A DNA stretch of 64,000 nucleotides from Chryseobacterium sp. FP211-J200 (GCF_001643375.1 NZ_LSHB01000056.1:241352-305351); one strand, 5' to 3'. Counted from the stretch's first letter, positions 1 through 9,798 are shown. Numbers and translations: made by a program. Notes: generated by a model not told the origin, from the letters alone.

Positions 1-408
1 ATGAATGTCATCAAACCAGGACAACACGGTTCAACTTTCGGTGGAAATCCGATTGCTTGCGCTGTTGCAATTGCTGCATTGGATGTTGTGGCAGATGAAA
101 ATTTATCAGAAAGATCTGAAGAACTAGGAAAACTCTTCCGTTCTGAAATTGAAAAATTAATTGAGAAAACAGACTTGATCACGAAAGTTCGTGGAAAAGG
201 TTTGTTGAACGCAATTTTAATTAACGATTCTCCGGACAGCAAAACGGCTTGGAATCTTTGCGTTAAACTAAAAGAAAACGGATTGCTTGCAAAGCCAACA
301 CACGGAAACATCATTAGACTTGCACCTCCATTGGTCATTACCGAAGAGCAACTTTTGGATTGTGTTAAAATTATTGAGAAAACAGTATTAGAATTTCAAA
401 CGTCGTAG
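1..408 (+). CDS. rocD: Ornithine aminotransferase, C-terminal part (cut by window edge)
   Basis: PLP-dependent ornithine--oxo-acid transaminase, which moves the delta-amino group of ornithine to 2-oxoglutarate to give glutamate semialdehyde. The 135 residues visible open with the family signature [19 protein letters not shown], which follows the PLP-binding lysine in this family, so that lysine lies upstream of the window. The ATG at base 1 is an internal methionine, not the start. The C-terminal small domain is complete (GKGLLNAI, then [13 protein letters not shown]). The glycosyltransferase cluster starts 5 bases after the stop, so transcription may run through, although the functions are unrelated. 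Confidence 0.9.
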   Translation: MNVIKPGQHGSTFGGNPIACAVAIAALDVVADENLSERSEELGKLFRSEIEKLIEKTDLITKVRGKGLLNAILINDSPDSKTAWNLCVKLKENGLLAKPTHGNIIRLAPPLVITEEQLLDCVKIIEKTVLEFQTS

Positions 409-413
409 TTTGT

Positions 414-1430
414 ATGAAAATTCTGATCATTCAAAAGAAATTCATGGGAGACATCTTGGTCACCTCTACCGTTATACCTTTGCTGAAAAAAAAATATCCG
501 GACGCTGAGATTACTTTTCTTTTAGATGAGAACTATAGACAGATCTTGATTGGAAACCCCTTTTGGGACCATTTGATCTTTTGGAATAAGGAGAATTTTT
601 CGGAAATGCTTTTCGATATTAGAAATCGAAAGTTTGATGTCGTCATAGACCTTTATTCCAAGATCGACACAGGATTCTTGACCTTCTTTTCCGGAGCGGA
701 AAAAAGAATTGGCTTTTTTAAAAAGTACACGCAAATTTTTTATAATTATCCCATCAAAAGAAAGAAAGAATCTATATCAAAGAATATCACTTTGGCTATC
801 GAGCATCGCTTGCAACTTTTAGAACCTCTTGGCATTTCTTTCCAAGAGGTTTTTCCTAAGACTTTTCTTTTGGATGAAGAAATTGAAAATGCTAAAAAAC
901 TCCTTGCTGACCATCAGCTCACCGAAAGTGATGATCTGATTATGATCAGTACATTTGGTAGTAATGAAATAAAGACCTATCCAATAGAATACATGGCGAA
1001 TGTATTGGATCAAATTGTTGATATCGCACCGCAGTCAAAACTTCTTTGCAATTATCTGCCACATCAAAAAGAAAAGTTCATCAAGTTATTTGGTCTGATC
1101 TCTCAGAAAACCCAGAATGCTGTTATAAAAGATTTCGAAACAAAGGATCTAAGGGAATTTTCAGCGGTTACGAGTCTCTGTAAATGTTTGATTGGTAACG
1201 AAGGTGGCGCGACCAATGTCAGCAAGTCTTTGGGCATTCCTACATTCACTATTTTTGCACCTCATATAGAACCAAAAGGTTGGGCTTGGACAAGTCAACC
1301 GGATTTGGATAGATTTTTGCATTTAAACGACTTTGTGAAAGATTCAAAAGATTACAAGGATTTCAAACCCGAGTTTTTGAAGCTTTTTTTGAAGGAATTT
1401 TTAGAAAATGTCACGAAATCACATCCATAA
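414..1430 (+). CDS. Glycosyltransferase family 9 (heptosyltransferase-like)
   Basis: GT9-type protein of 338 residues, resembling ADP-heptose:LPS heptosyltransferases that add sugars to the lipid A-core at the cytoplasmic face. The N-terminus (MKILIIQKKFMGDILVTSTV) is the typical Rossmann opening of the family. The C-terminal half carries the donor-site motif NEGGATNVSKSLGIPT followed by FAPH. It is the first gene of a run of seven same-strand genes to 6491 that look like one surface-polysaccharide operon. The family is clear. The actual sugar donor and acceptor cannot be read from sequence. Confidence 0.8.
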   Translation: MKILIIQKKFMGDILVTSTVIPLLKKKYPDAEITFLLDENYRQILIGNPFWDHLIFWNKENFSEMLFDIRNRKFDVVIDLYSKIDTGFLTFFSGAEKRIGFFKKYTQIFYNYPIKRKKESISKNITLAIEHRLQLLEPLGISFQEVFPKTFLLDEEIENAKKLLADHQLTESDDLIMISTFGSNEIKTYPIEYMANVLDQIVDIAPQSKLLCNYLPHQKEKFIKLFGLISQKTQNAVIKDFETKDLREFSAVTSLCKCLIGNEGGATNVSKSLGIPTFTIFAPHIEPKGWAWTSQPDLDRFLHLNDFVKDSKDYKDFKPEFLKLFLKEFLENVTKSHP

Positions 1431-1472
1431 ATGTTTTAATAATCAGGGAAAAACAAAACTTCTAAAAGTAGA

Positions 1473-2429
1473 ATGACAGAAAGTAAAAAGATTATATTAC
1501 TCATAACCTTTGACAATTGGGGATACAACCAATATATTGCAGATGCTTTGGAAGAGAAATCTCATACGGTAAAACACATTAATTTTCATCAATTCCAATA
1601 TCAATATCCCAGCGCTGGGCATAAGATATTTAATTTTTTCACTAAAAATTTGGGAATTGCAAATCTGAAATACATCCATTACCATAAGGTGATCTTGAAA
1701 GAACTGGAAAACATCAAAAATATTGACACTTCGATTTTCATCAAGGCTGATTTTCTTTCTCCGAAAACAATTCGGGAGATAAATGCGCGTTCAAAAAAAT
1801 CGGTCTTGATCATCAGTGATTCTATCAACAGATATCCTAAGACGAAAAACATACTGCATCTTTTCGATCGTGTCTTTTCCTTTGAGAAAAAAGATTGCGA
1901 ACGTTACAAATTGGACTTCAAAACCAATTTTATTTACAAATATATCGAAGAGGCAAAAACAAATCTTAAACATAAGGTATTCAACATCAGCTCGTTTGAC
2001 AAAAGATTTCCTATATTTCAAAAAATAGCAAGATGTTTGGCAGAGAAAAAAATCGATTATAAGATCATCATTTTTACCAATAAAAATATTGATGATCCCT
2101 ATTTGGAATTCTCAAAAAAACCTTTGTCAATATCAGAGATCAATAAGATCATGCAAGATTCAGAGGTCTTGTTGGATATCCACAGAGATTGCCAGCAAGG
2201 TTTGAGTTTCCGTGTCTTTGAAAGCTTAGGTTTCCAGAAGAAACTGGTAACCACCAACAAAGATATCGTTAACTATGATTTCTACAATCCCCAAAACATC
2301 TTTGTCATCAAAGATATCAACGACATCAATATTCCAGAACATTTTTTCAAAAGCCCTTACATTGCTGTTTCAAAGCAGATTATCAATAAATATCTAATAG
2401 AAAATTGGGTGGATGAGCTAATTCATTGA
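1473..2429 (+). CDS. Glycosyltransferase-like protein, paralogue of 3503-4450
   Basis: A 318-residue cytosolic protein without signal peptide or membrane segment. It shares its layout with the product at 3503-4450: a FQYQYPS / IKYQYPN segment near residue 45, IFNISSFD / IFNISSYD in the middle, and a C-terminal LSFRVFESLGFQKKLVTTN / LSFRTFESLGYRKKLITTN block followed by YDFYNPQNIFVI. Proteins with that C-terminal block occur in Bacteroidota LPS and capsule loci and are usually named lipopolysaccharide biosynthesis proteins with a GT-B-like fold. Position in the cluster supports a role in surface glycan assembly; the reaction is unknown. Confidence 0.6.
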   Translation: MTESKKIILLITFDNWGYNQYIADALEEKSHTVKHINFHQFQYQYPSAGHKIFNFFTKNLGIANLKYIHYHKVILKELENIKNIDTSIFIKADFLSPKTIREINARSKKSVLIISDSINRYPKTKNILHLFDRVFSFEKKDCERYKLDFKTNFIYKYIEEAKTNLKHKVFNISSFDKRFPIFQKIARCLAEKKIDYKIIIFTNKNIDDPYLEFSKKPLSISEINKIMQDSEVLLDIHRDCQQGLSFRVFESLGFQKKLVTTNKDIVNYDFYNPQNIFVIKDINDINIPEHFFKSPYIAVSKQIINKYLIENWVDELIH

Positions 2430-2516
2430 TCTAATTTTTGGAATTGATTATTAATAATCCCAATTTTGTGTTTTAAATAAACAATTGTACAGTAACAGGT
2501 TTTTGCTAAAAATTTA

Positions 2517-3506
2517 ATGATAAATTATAAAAGTCATTCAAAGATCATCATATTTTGTCCACCCAAAAAAGTTACGGGCGGGCCAGAAGCCTTGCACCAG
2601 TTATCTCATAAGCTGCATAAAATAGGCCTGAAGAATGTTTTCATGCATTATCTTCCAAAACGGCCAAATCCAAAAGCCGCGAACTATGCTATATATGACT
2701 CAAAGGAGATCAACATTGTACAAGATCATCCCGACAATATCATGATCATCCCAGAATCTATGACTTTTCTGATCAAAAAATATCCGAAAAGCCAAAAAAT
2801 CGTATGGTGGTTGAGTGTAGAATTCTATAAAATATTGGTGGATTACAGAGTAAGGAAACAAAATATTTTCAAGAAATTATTCTACAAACAGTTTGACAAA
2901 GAATATCATTTTGAACCTCTACCCAATGTTTTCCATTGGGCACAATCATTCAGGTCAAGTCTATATCTCAAGGAGCATCATATCCCGGAAAGTCAAATCG
3001 ATCATGTGTGTGATTATATCAATCCTATTTTTCTGCATGATAGTAGACAAATCAAAAAAAACCTTCGCAACAATAAAATTTTGTATAATCCAAAGAAGGG
3101 AAAAGAGGAGATTGCTTTGCTAATCCAGAATTCGCCCGAATTGGAATGGGTTCCGATTCAAAACATGACTGCAGATCAAATCAAAGAATTGATGTCACAA
3201 TCATTGCTTTATGTTGATTTTGGAGAAAATCCGGGACGTGACAAGATGCTAAGAGAATCTGTTTCTCAGGATTGTTGCATTGTCTCCGGAAAAAATGGAT
3301 CATCAAAATACTATGAAGACCTGATGATCCCAGATGACTATAAATTTGAATTTAGTGAAGACATAATCACTGAAATCATTTCTAAAATAAAGGCAATTTT
3401 GGAAAACTATCAGGGGCATATTGCAGATTTTATCATTTACAAAAATGAAGTGATGAAGGAAGAGATTGTTTTTGAGGATAAGTTGAAAGAAATTTTCAAG
3501 TTATGA
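2517..3506 (+). CDS. Putative glycosyltransferase, uncharacterised
   Basis: A 329-residue soluble protein. The N-terminus has a nucleotide-sugar-binding look (ITIFCPP-like strand, then KVTGGPEALHQLSHKL) and the C-terminal half has YVDFGENPGRDKMLRESV, the kind of acidic/glycine region where GT-B enzymes hold the donor. No named family is certain. It overlaps the next gene by four bases (ATGA at 3503-3506), implying translational coupling, and sits inside the surface-polysaccharide cluster, which is the main support for a transferase role. Confidence 0.55.
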   Translation: MINYKSHSKIIIFCPPKKVTGGPEALHQLSHKLHKIGLKNVFMHYLPKRPNPKAANYAIYDSKEINIVQDHPDNIMIIPESMTFLIKKYPKSQKIVWWLSVEFYKILVDYRVRKQNIFKKLFYKQFDKEYHFEPLPNVFHWAQSFRSSLYLKEHHIPESQIDHVCDYINPIFLHDSRQIKKNLRNNKILYNPKKGKEEIALLIQNSPELEWVPIQNMTADQIKELMSQSLLYVDFGENPGRDKMLRESVSQDCCIVSGKNGSSKYYEDLMIPDDYKFEFSEDIITEIISKIKAILENYQGHIADFIIYKNEVMKEEIVFEDKLKEIFKL

Positions 3507-4450
3507 ATCCAAGGAAAATTACCATCATCTACCCGTTTGCATATGGTTATATTGACCTGGTTGTTAAGGAATTGAAATCACATTCGAATATTACTGTAAC
3601 AGAGATCAAGACCGACACTATTAAATATCAATATCCAAATCCTTTTGCAAAAACCTGGAATGGCATCACAAAACTTTTTGGAAAGAACATCAAGAAAGAA
3701 TATTTCAGGAATCAAATACTTGGTCAAGTTAGGGAGAAACAGGATATTACATTCATTATACGACCTGATCTTTTTGACGTTTCTTTGTTGGAAAAACTAA
3801 AAAAAAAGACTGAAAATTTCATTGCTTACTATTACGATAGTTGTAAAAAGTATCCAAAACAGGTGGATCTAATTCCTTTTTTTGATGAGATCTATTCTTA
3901 TGAAAATGAAGATATAGAGAAATATAACTTTATTGAGACTTCAAATTTCATCTACGATGAATCGATTGTAACAGAAGATATTAGATATGATATTTTTAAT
4001 ATTTCATCTTATGATTCCAGAATCGATGAGATCAACAGGATTGCAAATGCTTTATCTGATGCGGGACTCAAAATCTATTTCATATTATTCTACTTCAAAA
4101 AATTATCGTTTCCCAATCTTATTTCTGTCACAGAATATCTTTCTCTTAAAGAAACAAAAAAACTGATTTCTGAGTCCAGATCTATGCTTGATGTCCAGCG
4201 AATTGACCAGAATGGCTTATCTTTTCGTACATTTGAAAGTCTCGGTTATCGAAAAAAGTTGATCACAACCAACAAAATGGTAAGGGAATACGACTTCTAT
4301 CATCCGAATAATATTCTTGTTATCAACAGTAATAAAATTGACACAAACGAAATAAAAGACTTTTTGAGATTACCTTATGTGGAAATTCCGCAAGACATCC
4401 TCAAGAAATACAATTTGAAAAGTTTCACAGAAAAAATATTCAAGATCTAA
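3503..4450 (+). CDS. Glycosyltransferase-like protein, paralogue of 1473-2429
   Basis: A 315-residue soluble protein from the same family as the 1473-2429 product (shared YQYPN, IFNISSYDSR, LSFRTFESLG, KKLITTNKMV and HPNNILVI segments). The start codon lies within the last codons of the preceding gene (4-base overlap) and the next gene begins 2 bases after its stop, so all three are tightly coupled. The two paralogues flank an unrelated transferase, so they probably add related but distinct sugars or modify the same glycan at successive steps. That division of labour is inference. Confidence 0.6.
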   Translation: MNPRKITIIYPFAYGYIDLVVKELKSHSNITVTEIKTDTIKYQYPNPFAKTWNGITKLFGKNIKKEYFRNQILGQVREKQDITFIIRPDLFDVSLLEKLKKKTENFIAYYYDSCKKYPKQVDLIPFFDEIYSYENEDIEKYNFIETSNFIYDESIVTEDIRYDIFNISSYDSRIDEINRIANALSDAGLKIYFILFYFKKLSFPNLISVTEYLSLKETKKLISESRSMLDVQRIDQNGLSFRTFESLGYRKKLITTNKMVREYDFYHPNNILVINSNKIDTNEIKDFLRLPYVEIPQDILKKYNLKSFTEKIFKI

Positions 4451-4451
4451 G

Positions 4452-5663
4452 ATGGGAATTAAAAGAAAAATAAAGAATTACATTCACATTAAAAAGCATT
4501 ATCCGCTCTCGGAAAAAATAATTGCTCACGATGTAGAAAAAAAAACAATCTTGATTGTTGAGAGTCAGATTCCCACTTTTGATAAAGATTCTGCATCTAA
4601 CAGGATCACTGAGATTGCGAAATTTTTAGCAAAGCATTATAACGTTTATCTAATGGATTGGCGAAAAGCAATCCCTGACGTAGATTCCAAAAAATATATC
4701 CGAAACCTCAATGACCATAATGTAATTGTTTACACGCCTTTCATTAATAAATTTGGTATTTTGAAAGGTAAGAAACATTTCATCAATGATCTACTTCCCA
4801 AGATTGATCATGTCTGGTGTCACAGACCCGAACTTTTCGAATATTATCTGGATTTTTTCAGAAGCAAGGCTCCAAAAGCGAAAATAATCTACGACATGGT
4901 AGATATCCACTACTTGAGAATGGAAAGAGGTCTTGAGATAAAATATGATAAGAAAAGAGCAAAAGAAGTAGAATATTATAAACATATTGAAACAGAACTT
5001 AGTAAAAAGGCGGACAAAATCGCAGTGATCAGTGACAAAGAGAAAGAATTCATGAGGGCTTTTGTAAACGAGTCAAAACTTTTCACTGTAAGCAATGTCC
5101 ATAATCTGAAAGTCAAACCGGAAGACATGCCTGGTTTTGAAAAAAGAAGCGGCATCTTTTTCATCGGCACTTTTTTACATGACCCGAATGTAGATGCGGT
5201 AGAAATTTTGCATCAAAAAATAATGCCTTTGGTTTGGAAAACGTTACCTGATCTGAAAATCTCGATCATTGGTTCAGAAGCTCCAGAGTCCATTTTAAAA
5301 ATGAATTCCGAGAGGTTCGAAGTGGTTGGCTATGTTGAAGACATCATTCCGTACTATAAAAAATGTTTTGCATCTGTCTCTCCTTTAAGATTTGGCGCAG
5401 GTGTGAAAGGAAAGATAGGGCAAGCTTTGGAATATACACTTCCTGTTTTGACGACCGAAATCGGGGCAGAAGGTATGTTTCTTCAAAACGGGTCAACTGC
5501 ACTAATTGCAGGAAATGATGATTATCAGACATTCGCAGATAATATTATTAAGATCTGTACAGATAAAAATACCTGGGAAAAGCTACACAACAATTCTGAA
5601 AAAGCCATTTTTCCGTTTTCTATTGAGGCTCAGAAAGAAGAGATCTTTCAAATGTTAAAATAA
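4452..5663 (+). CDS. Glycosyltransferase family 4-type protein
   Basis: GT-B fold transferase of 403 residues. The C-terminal domain (roughly residues 230-400) is a Glycos_transf_1-type module: it contains FFIGTFLHDPNVDAVEIL, then SIIGSEAPESI, a GYVEDIIPYYKKC segment and the donor-binding GAGVKGKIGQALEYTLPVLT with TEIGAEGM. The N-terminal domain carries SQIPTFDKDSASNRI, common in GT4 enzymes of Bacteroidota. It starts 2 bases after the upstream stop and ends 6 bases before the next start, so it is in the middle of the operon. The donor sugar is not predictable. Confidence 0.8.
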   Translation: MGIKRKIKNYIHIKKHYPLSEKIIAHDVEKKTILIVESQIPTFDKDSASNRITEIAKFLAKHYNVYLMDWRKAIPDVDSKKYIRNLNDHNVIVYTPFINKFGILKGKKHFINDLLPKIDHVWCHRPELFEYYLDFFRSKAPKAKIIYDMVDIHYLRMERGLEIKYDKKRAKEVEYYKHIETELSKKADKIAVISDKEKEFMRAFVNESKLFTVSNVHNLKVKPEDMPGFEKRSGIFFIGTFLHDPNVDAVEILHQKIMPLVWKTLPDLKISIIGSEAPESILKMNSERFEVVGYVEDIIPYYKKCFASVSPLRFGAGVKGKIGQALEYTLPVLTTEIGAEGMFLQNGSTALIAGNDDYQTFADNIIKICTDKNTWEKLHNNSEKAIFPFSIEAQKEEIFQMLK

Positions 5664-5669
5664 TATTGC

Positions 5670-6491
5670 ATGCACAAATTAATTCTATTTATTAAGAGTT
5701 ATCGTCCCGATTTTAACAATACTGAAAATTTACTGAAATCGATTCAAAAGTACAATTGCGATAATATACCTGTCTATCTTTCTGTTAATGATATTGATTA
5801 TGACTATTTCAAAGAAAATTTGAAATATCCTACTGCGAAAATATTGAGAGATAGCGAAATATTCGAATATCCTCCCGATGATGGTTGGAGATATCAGCAA
5901 ATCATTAAGTCTAATCTTTATCGTTTAAATATTTGCGAAAATTATCTTTGCATAGATTCGGACTCAGAATTTATCAGAAACTTTTATTATTCTGATTTTA
6001 TGTATAATGAGAGTACACCTTATACCATCATGCACGAATCAAAAGGGTTTTTAGAAACTATGGAAAACATAGGGATAGATTCTGAAAATATATTTTTCAA
6101 AGAAGCATTACGAATTACCAGACCTTTTTTTGGAAATACTGGAAAGGAATGGGATTATGGTCCGTCACCCTATCTTTGGAATTGCAATGTATGGAGACAT
6201 TTCAATGAAGTTTTTTTAAAAAATCAAAATATCAGTTTTATCGATTTTTTTAATAAAATAGACAAAAAAACACCACCCTCGGAATGTGTTATTTATGGAG
6301 AGTATCTACTTAAAACAAAACTAATTGATATTTTACCAATCGAAGGGCTTTTTAAAGTTTATCATTATCAGAAACAGTTTAAGTTAGAGAAGAAATTTCA
6401 TAACCTAGAAAAGTTGAAAAAAAATTACATCGGGATCATCTTTCAAAGTAACTGGTCAAATAGAAGAAAAAAATGGTATAAGTTTTTATAA
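5670..6491 (+). CDS. DUF6492-like putative glycosyltransferase
   Basis: A 273-residue protein with a GT-A-like N-terminus (LILFIKSYRPDFNNTENLLKSI) and an acidic YLCIDSDSEFIRNF segment near residue 90 that resembles the DxD metal/nucleotide-sugar site. Later aromatic-rich segments (KEWDYGPSPYLWNCNVWRHF) match my memory of DUF6492 proteins found in Bacteroidota polysaccharide loci. Last gene of the seven-gene cluster, followed at 6594-6630 by a terminator. Assignment to DUF6492 is from memory; the transferase role is inferred from the DSD motif and context. Confidence 0.55.
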   Translation: MHKLILFIKSYRPDFNNTENLLKSIQKYNCDNIPVYLSVNDIDYDYFKENLKYPTAKILRDSEIFEYPPDDGWRYQQIIKSNLYRLNICENYLCIDSDSEFIRNFYYSDFMYNESTPYTIMHESKGFLETMENIGIDSENIFFKEALRITRPFFGNTGKEWDYGPSPYLWNCNVWRHFNEVFLKNQNISFIDFFNKIDKKTPPSECVIYGEYLLKTKLIDILPIEGLFKVYHYQKQFKLEKKFHNLEKLKKNYIGIIFQSNWSNRRKKWYKFL

Positions 6492-6593
6492 ATGCAGGAT
6501 GAAATAATTTCTTCAACTCGATTCTAACTGTCAAAATAAAAAATGGCTTTTATTTTTTTTATAAAACTCCAAAAAATCATTAGATCATAAACG

Positions 6594-6630
6594 AAAAAGC
6601 CGTTTTACAAAAATGTAGAACGGCTTTTTT
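6594..6630. terminator. Bidirectional terminator between converging genes
   Basis: Stem AAAAGCCGTT / AACGGCTTTT with a short A-rich interior and T runs on both strands. It lies between the end of the glycosyltransferase cluster (6491) and the end of the minus-strand cupin gene (6639), so it can stop transcription from both sides. Confidence 0.8.
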
Positions 6631-6638
6631 ATTTAATC

Positions 6639-6983
6639 TTACTCTCTATCATACTCATCCTCCAATCTCACAATATCGTCTTCACCAAAGTAAGTTCCTG
6701 TCTGTACTTCTATGAAAACAACTGGTTTGTCTGTAAGATTCATGATTCTATGTTTTGCTCCTAATGGGATGAAGATACTCTGTCCGTAAGCCAAAGGAAT
6801 CTCTTCGCCGTCCAGAACGATTGTTGCATTACCTTCGATAATTGTCCACTGTTCCTGTCTTTTGTGATGGAACTGGTAAGATAATTTCTGCCCAGGATTG
6901 ACTTCAATCCTTTTCAATTTATAATGAGGTTCATCTGCTAACACAAAATATTTCCCCCAAGGTCTTTCGCCTATTTCTAACAT
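6639..6983 (-). CDS. Stand-alone cupin mannose-6-phosphate isomerase
   Basis: Small type II mannose-6-phosphate isomerase-like cupin of 114 residues. The two cupin motifs are visible: PGQKLSYQFHHKRQEQW (metal-binding histidines and Glu) and the later GAKHRIMN. RPWGKY at the N-terminus is typical of the C-terminal domain of ManC-type bifunctional enzymes and of single-domain relatives. A longer reading starts at 7004, but a good minus-strand promoter has its -7 box at 7002-7009, so ATG 6983 is chosen. Likely supplies or equilibrates mannose/fructose phosphate for the sugar nucleotides used by the neighbouring glycan cluster. Confidence 0.8.
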   Translation of the reverse strand: MLEIGERPWGKYFVLADEPHYKLKRIEVNPGQKLSYQFHHKRQEQWTIIEGNATIVLDGEEIPLAYGQSIFIPLGAKHRIMNLTDKPVVFIEVQTGTYFGEDDIVRLEDEYDRE

Positions 6984-7001
6984 CGTTTTTATTTTAATTA
7001 A

Positions 7002-7033
7002 CAAAAATAGTATTTCGAAAAAGATTAACCAAA
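7002..7033 (-). promoter_or_regulatory. Bacteroidota-type promoter for the cupin gene
   Basis: On the minus strand TTTG (7030-7033), a 20-base spacer and TATTTTTG (7002-7009) match the -33 TTTG / -7 TAnnTTTG consensus of the Bacteroidota primary sigma factor. It decides the start codon of the gene below (6983 rather than 7004). Confidence 0.65.
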
Positions 7034-7119
7034 TTCAAAAGGCAAAATGCTCAGAATTTCTTAATTTTGCACCACAATTTTTTAGTCGTTCAGATGGCTT
7101 TTAAAAATCAATATTAATT

Positions 7120-8628
7120 ATGAAAAAAGTAAGAGTGCGATTTGCACCCAGCCCAACAGGCGCTTTACATCTTGGAGGTGTACGAACTGCTTTGTATGAT
7201 TATCTTTTCACTAAGAATCAAGGCGGTGAATTTGTTCTTAGAATCGAAGATACAGATACGGCAAGATATGTAGAAGGTGCTGAAGATTATATCATGAATT
7301 CTCTGGAGTGGTGCGGAATCATTCCTGACGAAAGCCCAAGAGTTGGCGGACCATACGCACCTTACAGACAATCTGAAAGAAGAGACATCTACGACAGATA
7401 CAAAGAGCAGATCCTAAAAACAGATTATGCGTACTTGGCTTTTGACACGCCAGAGGAATTGGATGCGATCCGTAAAGACTTCGAAGCGAAAGGTGATGTT
7501 TTCTCGTACAATCATCAGACCAGACAACAACTTAAAAATAGCATTTCTCTTTCTCAGGAAGAAGTTCAGAAATTATTGGATGCAAATGTTCCCTATGTAG
7601 TTCGTTTCAAAATGCCGGTTGACAGAACTTTGAATCTTCAGGATATCATCAGAGGAAATTTTTCAGTAAATACAAATACTTTGGATGACAAGGTTTTAAT
7701 TAAAAATGACGGAATGCCAACTTACCATTTTGCGAATGTAGTTGATGATTTCGAAATGAAAATCTCTCATGTGATCCGAGGTGAAGAATGGCTACCATCG
7801 ATGCCTTTGCACGTTTTACTATATGAGGCAATGAATTGGGAAGCTCCGGAATTCGCTCACTTATCATTAATTTTAAAACCAGAAGGTAAAGGAAAATTAA
7901 GCAAAAGAGATGGCGCAAAATTCGGATTTCCGGTTTTCCCTATGAATTTCAAAGATCCTGAAAGCGACGAGATCTGGAAAGGCTACAAGGAATCCGGTTA
8001 TTTTCCGGAAGCTTTTATTAATATGACAGCTCTTCTAGGCTGGACACCTGCAAATGACAGAGAAATCGTTTCTATGGACGAGATGATCGCTGAATTTGAC
8101 CTTCATAAAGTTCATAAAGCGGGCGCAAGATTCGATCCTCAGAAAGCAAAATGGTTTAACCAGGAATATCTTAAAACTAAATCTAATGAAGAAGTTTTAG
8201 AATTATTAAAAGAAGTTGAAGAAGTAAAAGCTTTAAATATTTCTGATGATAAACTTTTGAAAATCGTTTCATTGATGAAAGAAAGAGCAACATTCGTCAT
8301 TGATATTTACAACGATGGAAAATTCTTCTTTGAGGCGCCAACTTCTTACGACGAAAAAGCATTGAAGAAAGCCTGGAACGATACAACTTCTGCTATTTTA
8401 AAAGACTTTGCCGCTAAATTGGAAACTTCAGAATTTGATCCTGAAACTTTGAAAGAAGCCATCCATCATTTTGCTGAAGAACATTCTTTGGGAATGGGGA
8501 AAGTCATGATGCCACTTCGATTAGCATTAGTTGGTGAATTGAAAGGACCTGACGTTCCTGATATTATGAACATTATCGGCAAAGAAGAAACTTTGAAAAG
8601 GATAGAAAAAGCAATTGGCTCAAATTAA
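7120..8628 (+). CDS. gltX: Glutamate--tRNA ligase
   Basis: Class I aminoacyl-tRNA synthetase that charges tRNA-Glu. At 502 residues it is full length. The HIGH-type signature is FAPSPTGALHLGG (residues 8-20) and the KMSKS-type loop is KLSKRDG near residue 265. A -7 box TAATTTTG sits at 7062-7069, about 50 bases upstream of the ATG. It is transcribed divergently from the cupin gene and is followed 65 bases later by accA with its own -7 box, so it is probably monocistronic. Essential housekeeping gene with ordinary composition. Confidence 0.97.
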   Translation: MKKVRVRFAPSPTGALHLGGVRTALYDYLFTKNQGGEFVLRIEDTDTARYVEGAEDYIMNSLEWCGIIPDESPRVGGPYAPYRQSERRDIYDRYKEQILKTDYAYLAFDTPEELDAIRKDFEAKGDVFSYNHQTRQQLKNSISLSQEEVQKLLDANVPYVVRFKMPVDRTLNLQDIIRGNFSVNTNTLDDKVLIKNDGMPTYHFANVVDDFEMKISHVIRGEEWLPSMPLHVLLYEAMNWEAPEFAHLSLILKPEGKGKLSKRDGAKFGFPVFPMNFKDPESDEIWKGYKESGYFPEAFINMTALLGWTPANDREIVSMDEMIAEFDLHKVHKAGARFDPQKAKWFNQEYLKTKSNEEVLELLKEVEEVKALNISDDKLLKIVSLMKERATFVIDIYNDGKFFFEAPTSYDEKALKKAWNDTTSAILKDFAAKLETSEFDPETLKEAIHHFAEEHSLGMGKVMMPLRLALVGELKGPDVPDIMNIIGKEETLKRIEKAIGSN

Positions 8629-8663
8629 TTACCTTTTTCAAAATCGATTTATAAAAAAAACAT

Positions 8664-8671
8664 TATTTTTG
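8664..8671 (+). promoter_or_regulatory. -7 promoter element of accA
   Basis: TATTTTTG matches TAnnTTTG and lies 21 bases before the accA start codon, giving a short leader. No clear -33 TTTG was seen at the expected spacing. Confidence 0.45.
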
Positions 8672-8692
8672 AGGGTTTAATCCAAACAAAAC

Positions 8693-9649
8693 ATGGAATA
8701 TTTAGAATTTGAACAACCTGTAAAGGAATTGATAGATCAGTACGAAAAATGTGTGCAACTTGGTACAGAAAGCGGCATTGATGTAGATGAATCCTGCAAA
8801 AAGATCAAAACAAAAATAGAAGAAACTAAGAAAAAAATATACGGAAACCTGACGCCTTGGCAAAGAGTTCAGTTATCGAGACATCCGGATAGACCTTACA
8901 CGCTTGATTACATCAACGGTTTGGCAGATGAAGGTAGTTTTGTGGAACTTCACGGTGACAGAAACTTCGGTGACGACCCAGCAATGATCGGCGGAATTGC
9001 CAGCATCAGTGGAAACACAGTCATGCTTATCGGAACTCAGAAAGGAAGAACGACCAAAGAACGCCAGCACAGACGTTTCGGAATGTCGAATCCTGAGGGA
9101 TACAGAAAGGCTTTACGTTTGATGAAGTTAGCAGAGAAATTCAACATCCCTGTGGTAACTTTGATCGACACACCTGGTGCATATCCAGGATTGGAGGCTG
9201 AAGAGCGTGGACAAGGTGAAGCGATTGCCAGAAACATCTTCGAAATGTGTTCTCTTAAAGTGCCAATCATAACGATTATCATTGGTGAAGGTGCAAGTGG
9301 TGGCGCATTGGGAATTGGTGTTGGGAACAAAGTTTACATGATGGAAAACACCTGGTATTCTGTGATCTCTCCGGAAAACTGTTCAGCGATCCTTTGGAGA
9401 AGCTGGGAATACAAAGAAACGGCTGCAACGACAATGAAGTTGACAGCGGAAGATATGCTGAAACAAGAATTGATAGACGGCATCATTCCAGAGCCATTAG
9501 GAGGTGCGCATTATGACGCTGCGACTACTTATGAAAATGTGAAGAAAGTGCTGTTAAAAGACATTAAAACATTATCTAAGCAAGCGCCAGAGAAATTGGT
9601 GAACGACCGTCAGGAGAAATTCATTGCGATGGGAGAATTCAAAGGGTAA
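8693..9649 (+). CDS. accA: Acetyl-CoA carboxylase carboxyltransferase, alpha subunit
   Basis: Alpha subunit of the carboxyltransferase that passes CO2 from carboxybiotin to acetyl-CoA, forming malonyl-CoA for fatty acid synthesis. It is 318 residues long, the usual length. Diagnostic segments: [21 protein letters not shown], the [15 protein letters not shown] block, [20 protein letters not shown] and [15 protein letters not shown], which form the crotonase-fold CoA-binding site. The N-terminal helix pair (residues 1-55) is the normal subunit-contact region. Followed by a terminator at 9701-9737. accD is not in the window. Confidence 0.97.
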   Translation: MEYLEFEQPVKELIDQYEKCVQLGTESGIDVDESCKKIKTKIEETKKKIYGNLTPWQRVQLSRHPDRPYTLDYINGLADEGSFVELHGDRNFGDDPAMIGGIASISGNTVMLIGTQKGRTTKERQHRRFGMSNPEGYRKALRLMKLAEKFNIPVVTLIDTPGAYPGLEAEERGQGEAIARNIFEMCSLKVPIITIIIGEGASGGALGIGVGNKVYMMENTWYSVISPENCSAILWRSWEYKETAATTMKLTAEDMLKQELIDGIIPEPLGGAHYDAATTYENVKKVLLKDIKTLSKQAPEKLVNDRQEKFIAMGEFKG

Positions 9650-9700
9650 CAGTTGGCAATTTGCTTTTGGCTTAACACCTTTTAAACCTAATAAAATATA

Positions 9701-9737
9701 ACCCTTTCAGAGTTTGAAACTTTGGAAGGGTTTTTAT
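9701..9737 (+). terminator. accA terminator
   Basis: ACCCTTTC / GAAGGGT stem with partial pairing in the interior, followed by TTTTTATTT. Confidence 0.75.
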
Positions 9738-9798
9738 TTGTCTATATATGAATGAATGGAAATCTTGAATTCGTAAAACCAATGTTCAATATTGCGAA

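Noticed and set aside
6984..7004. Seven-residue N-terminal extension of the cupin isomerase
   Set aside because: The -7 promoter box overlaps it, so it is not transcribed from that promoter; ATG 6983 fits the family start.
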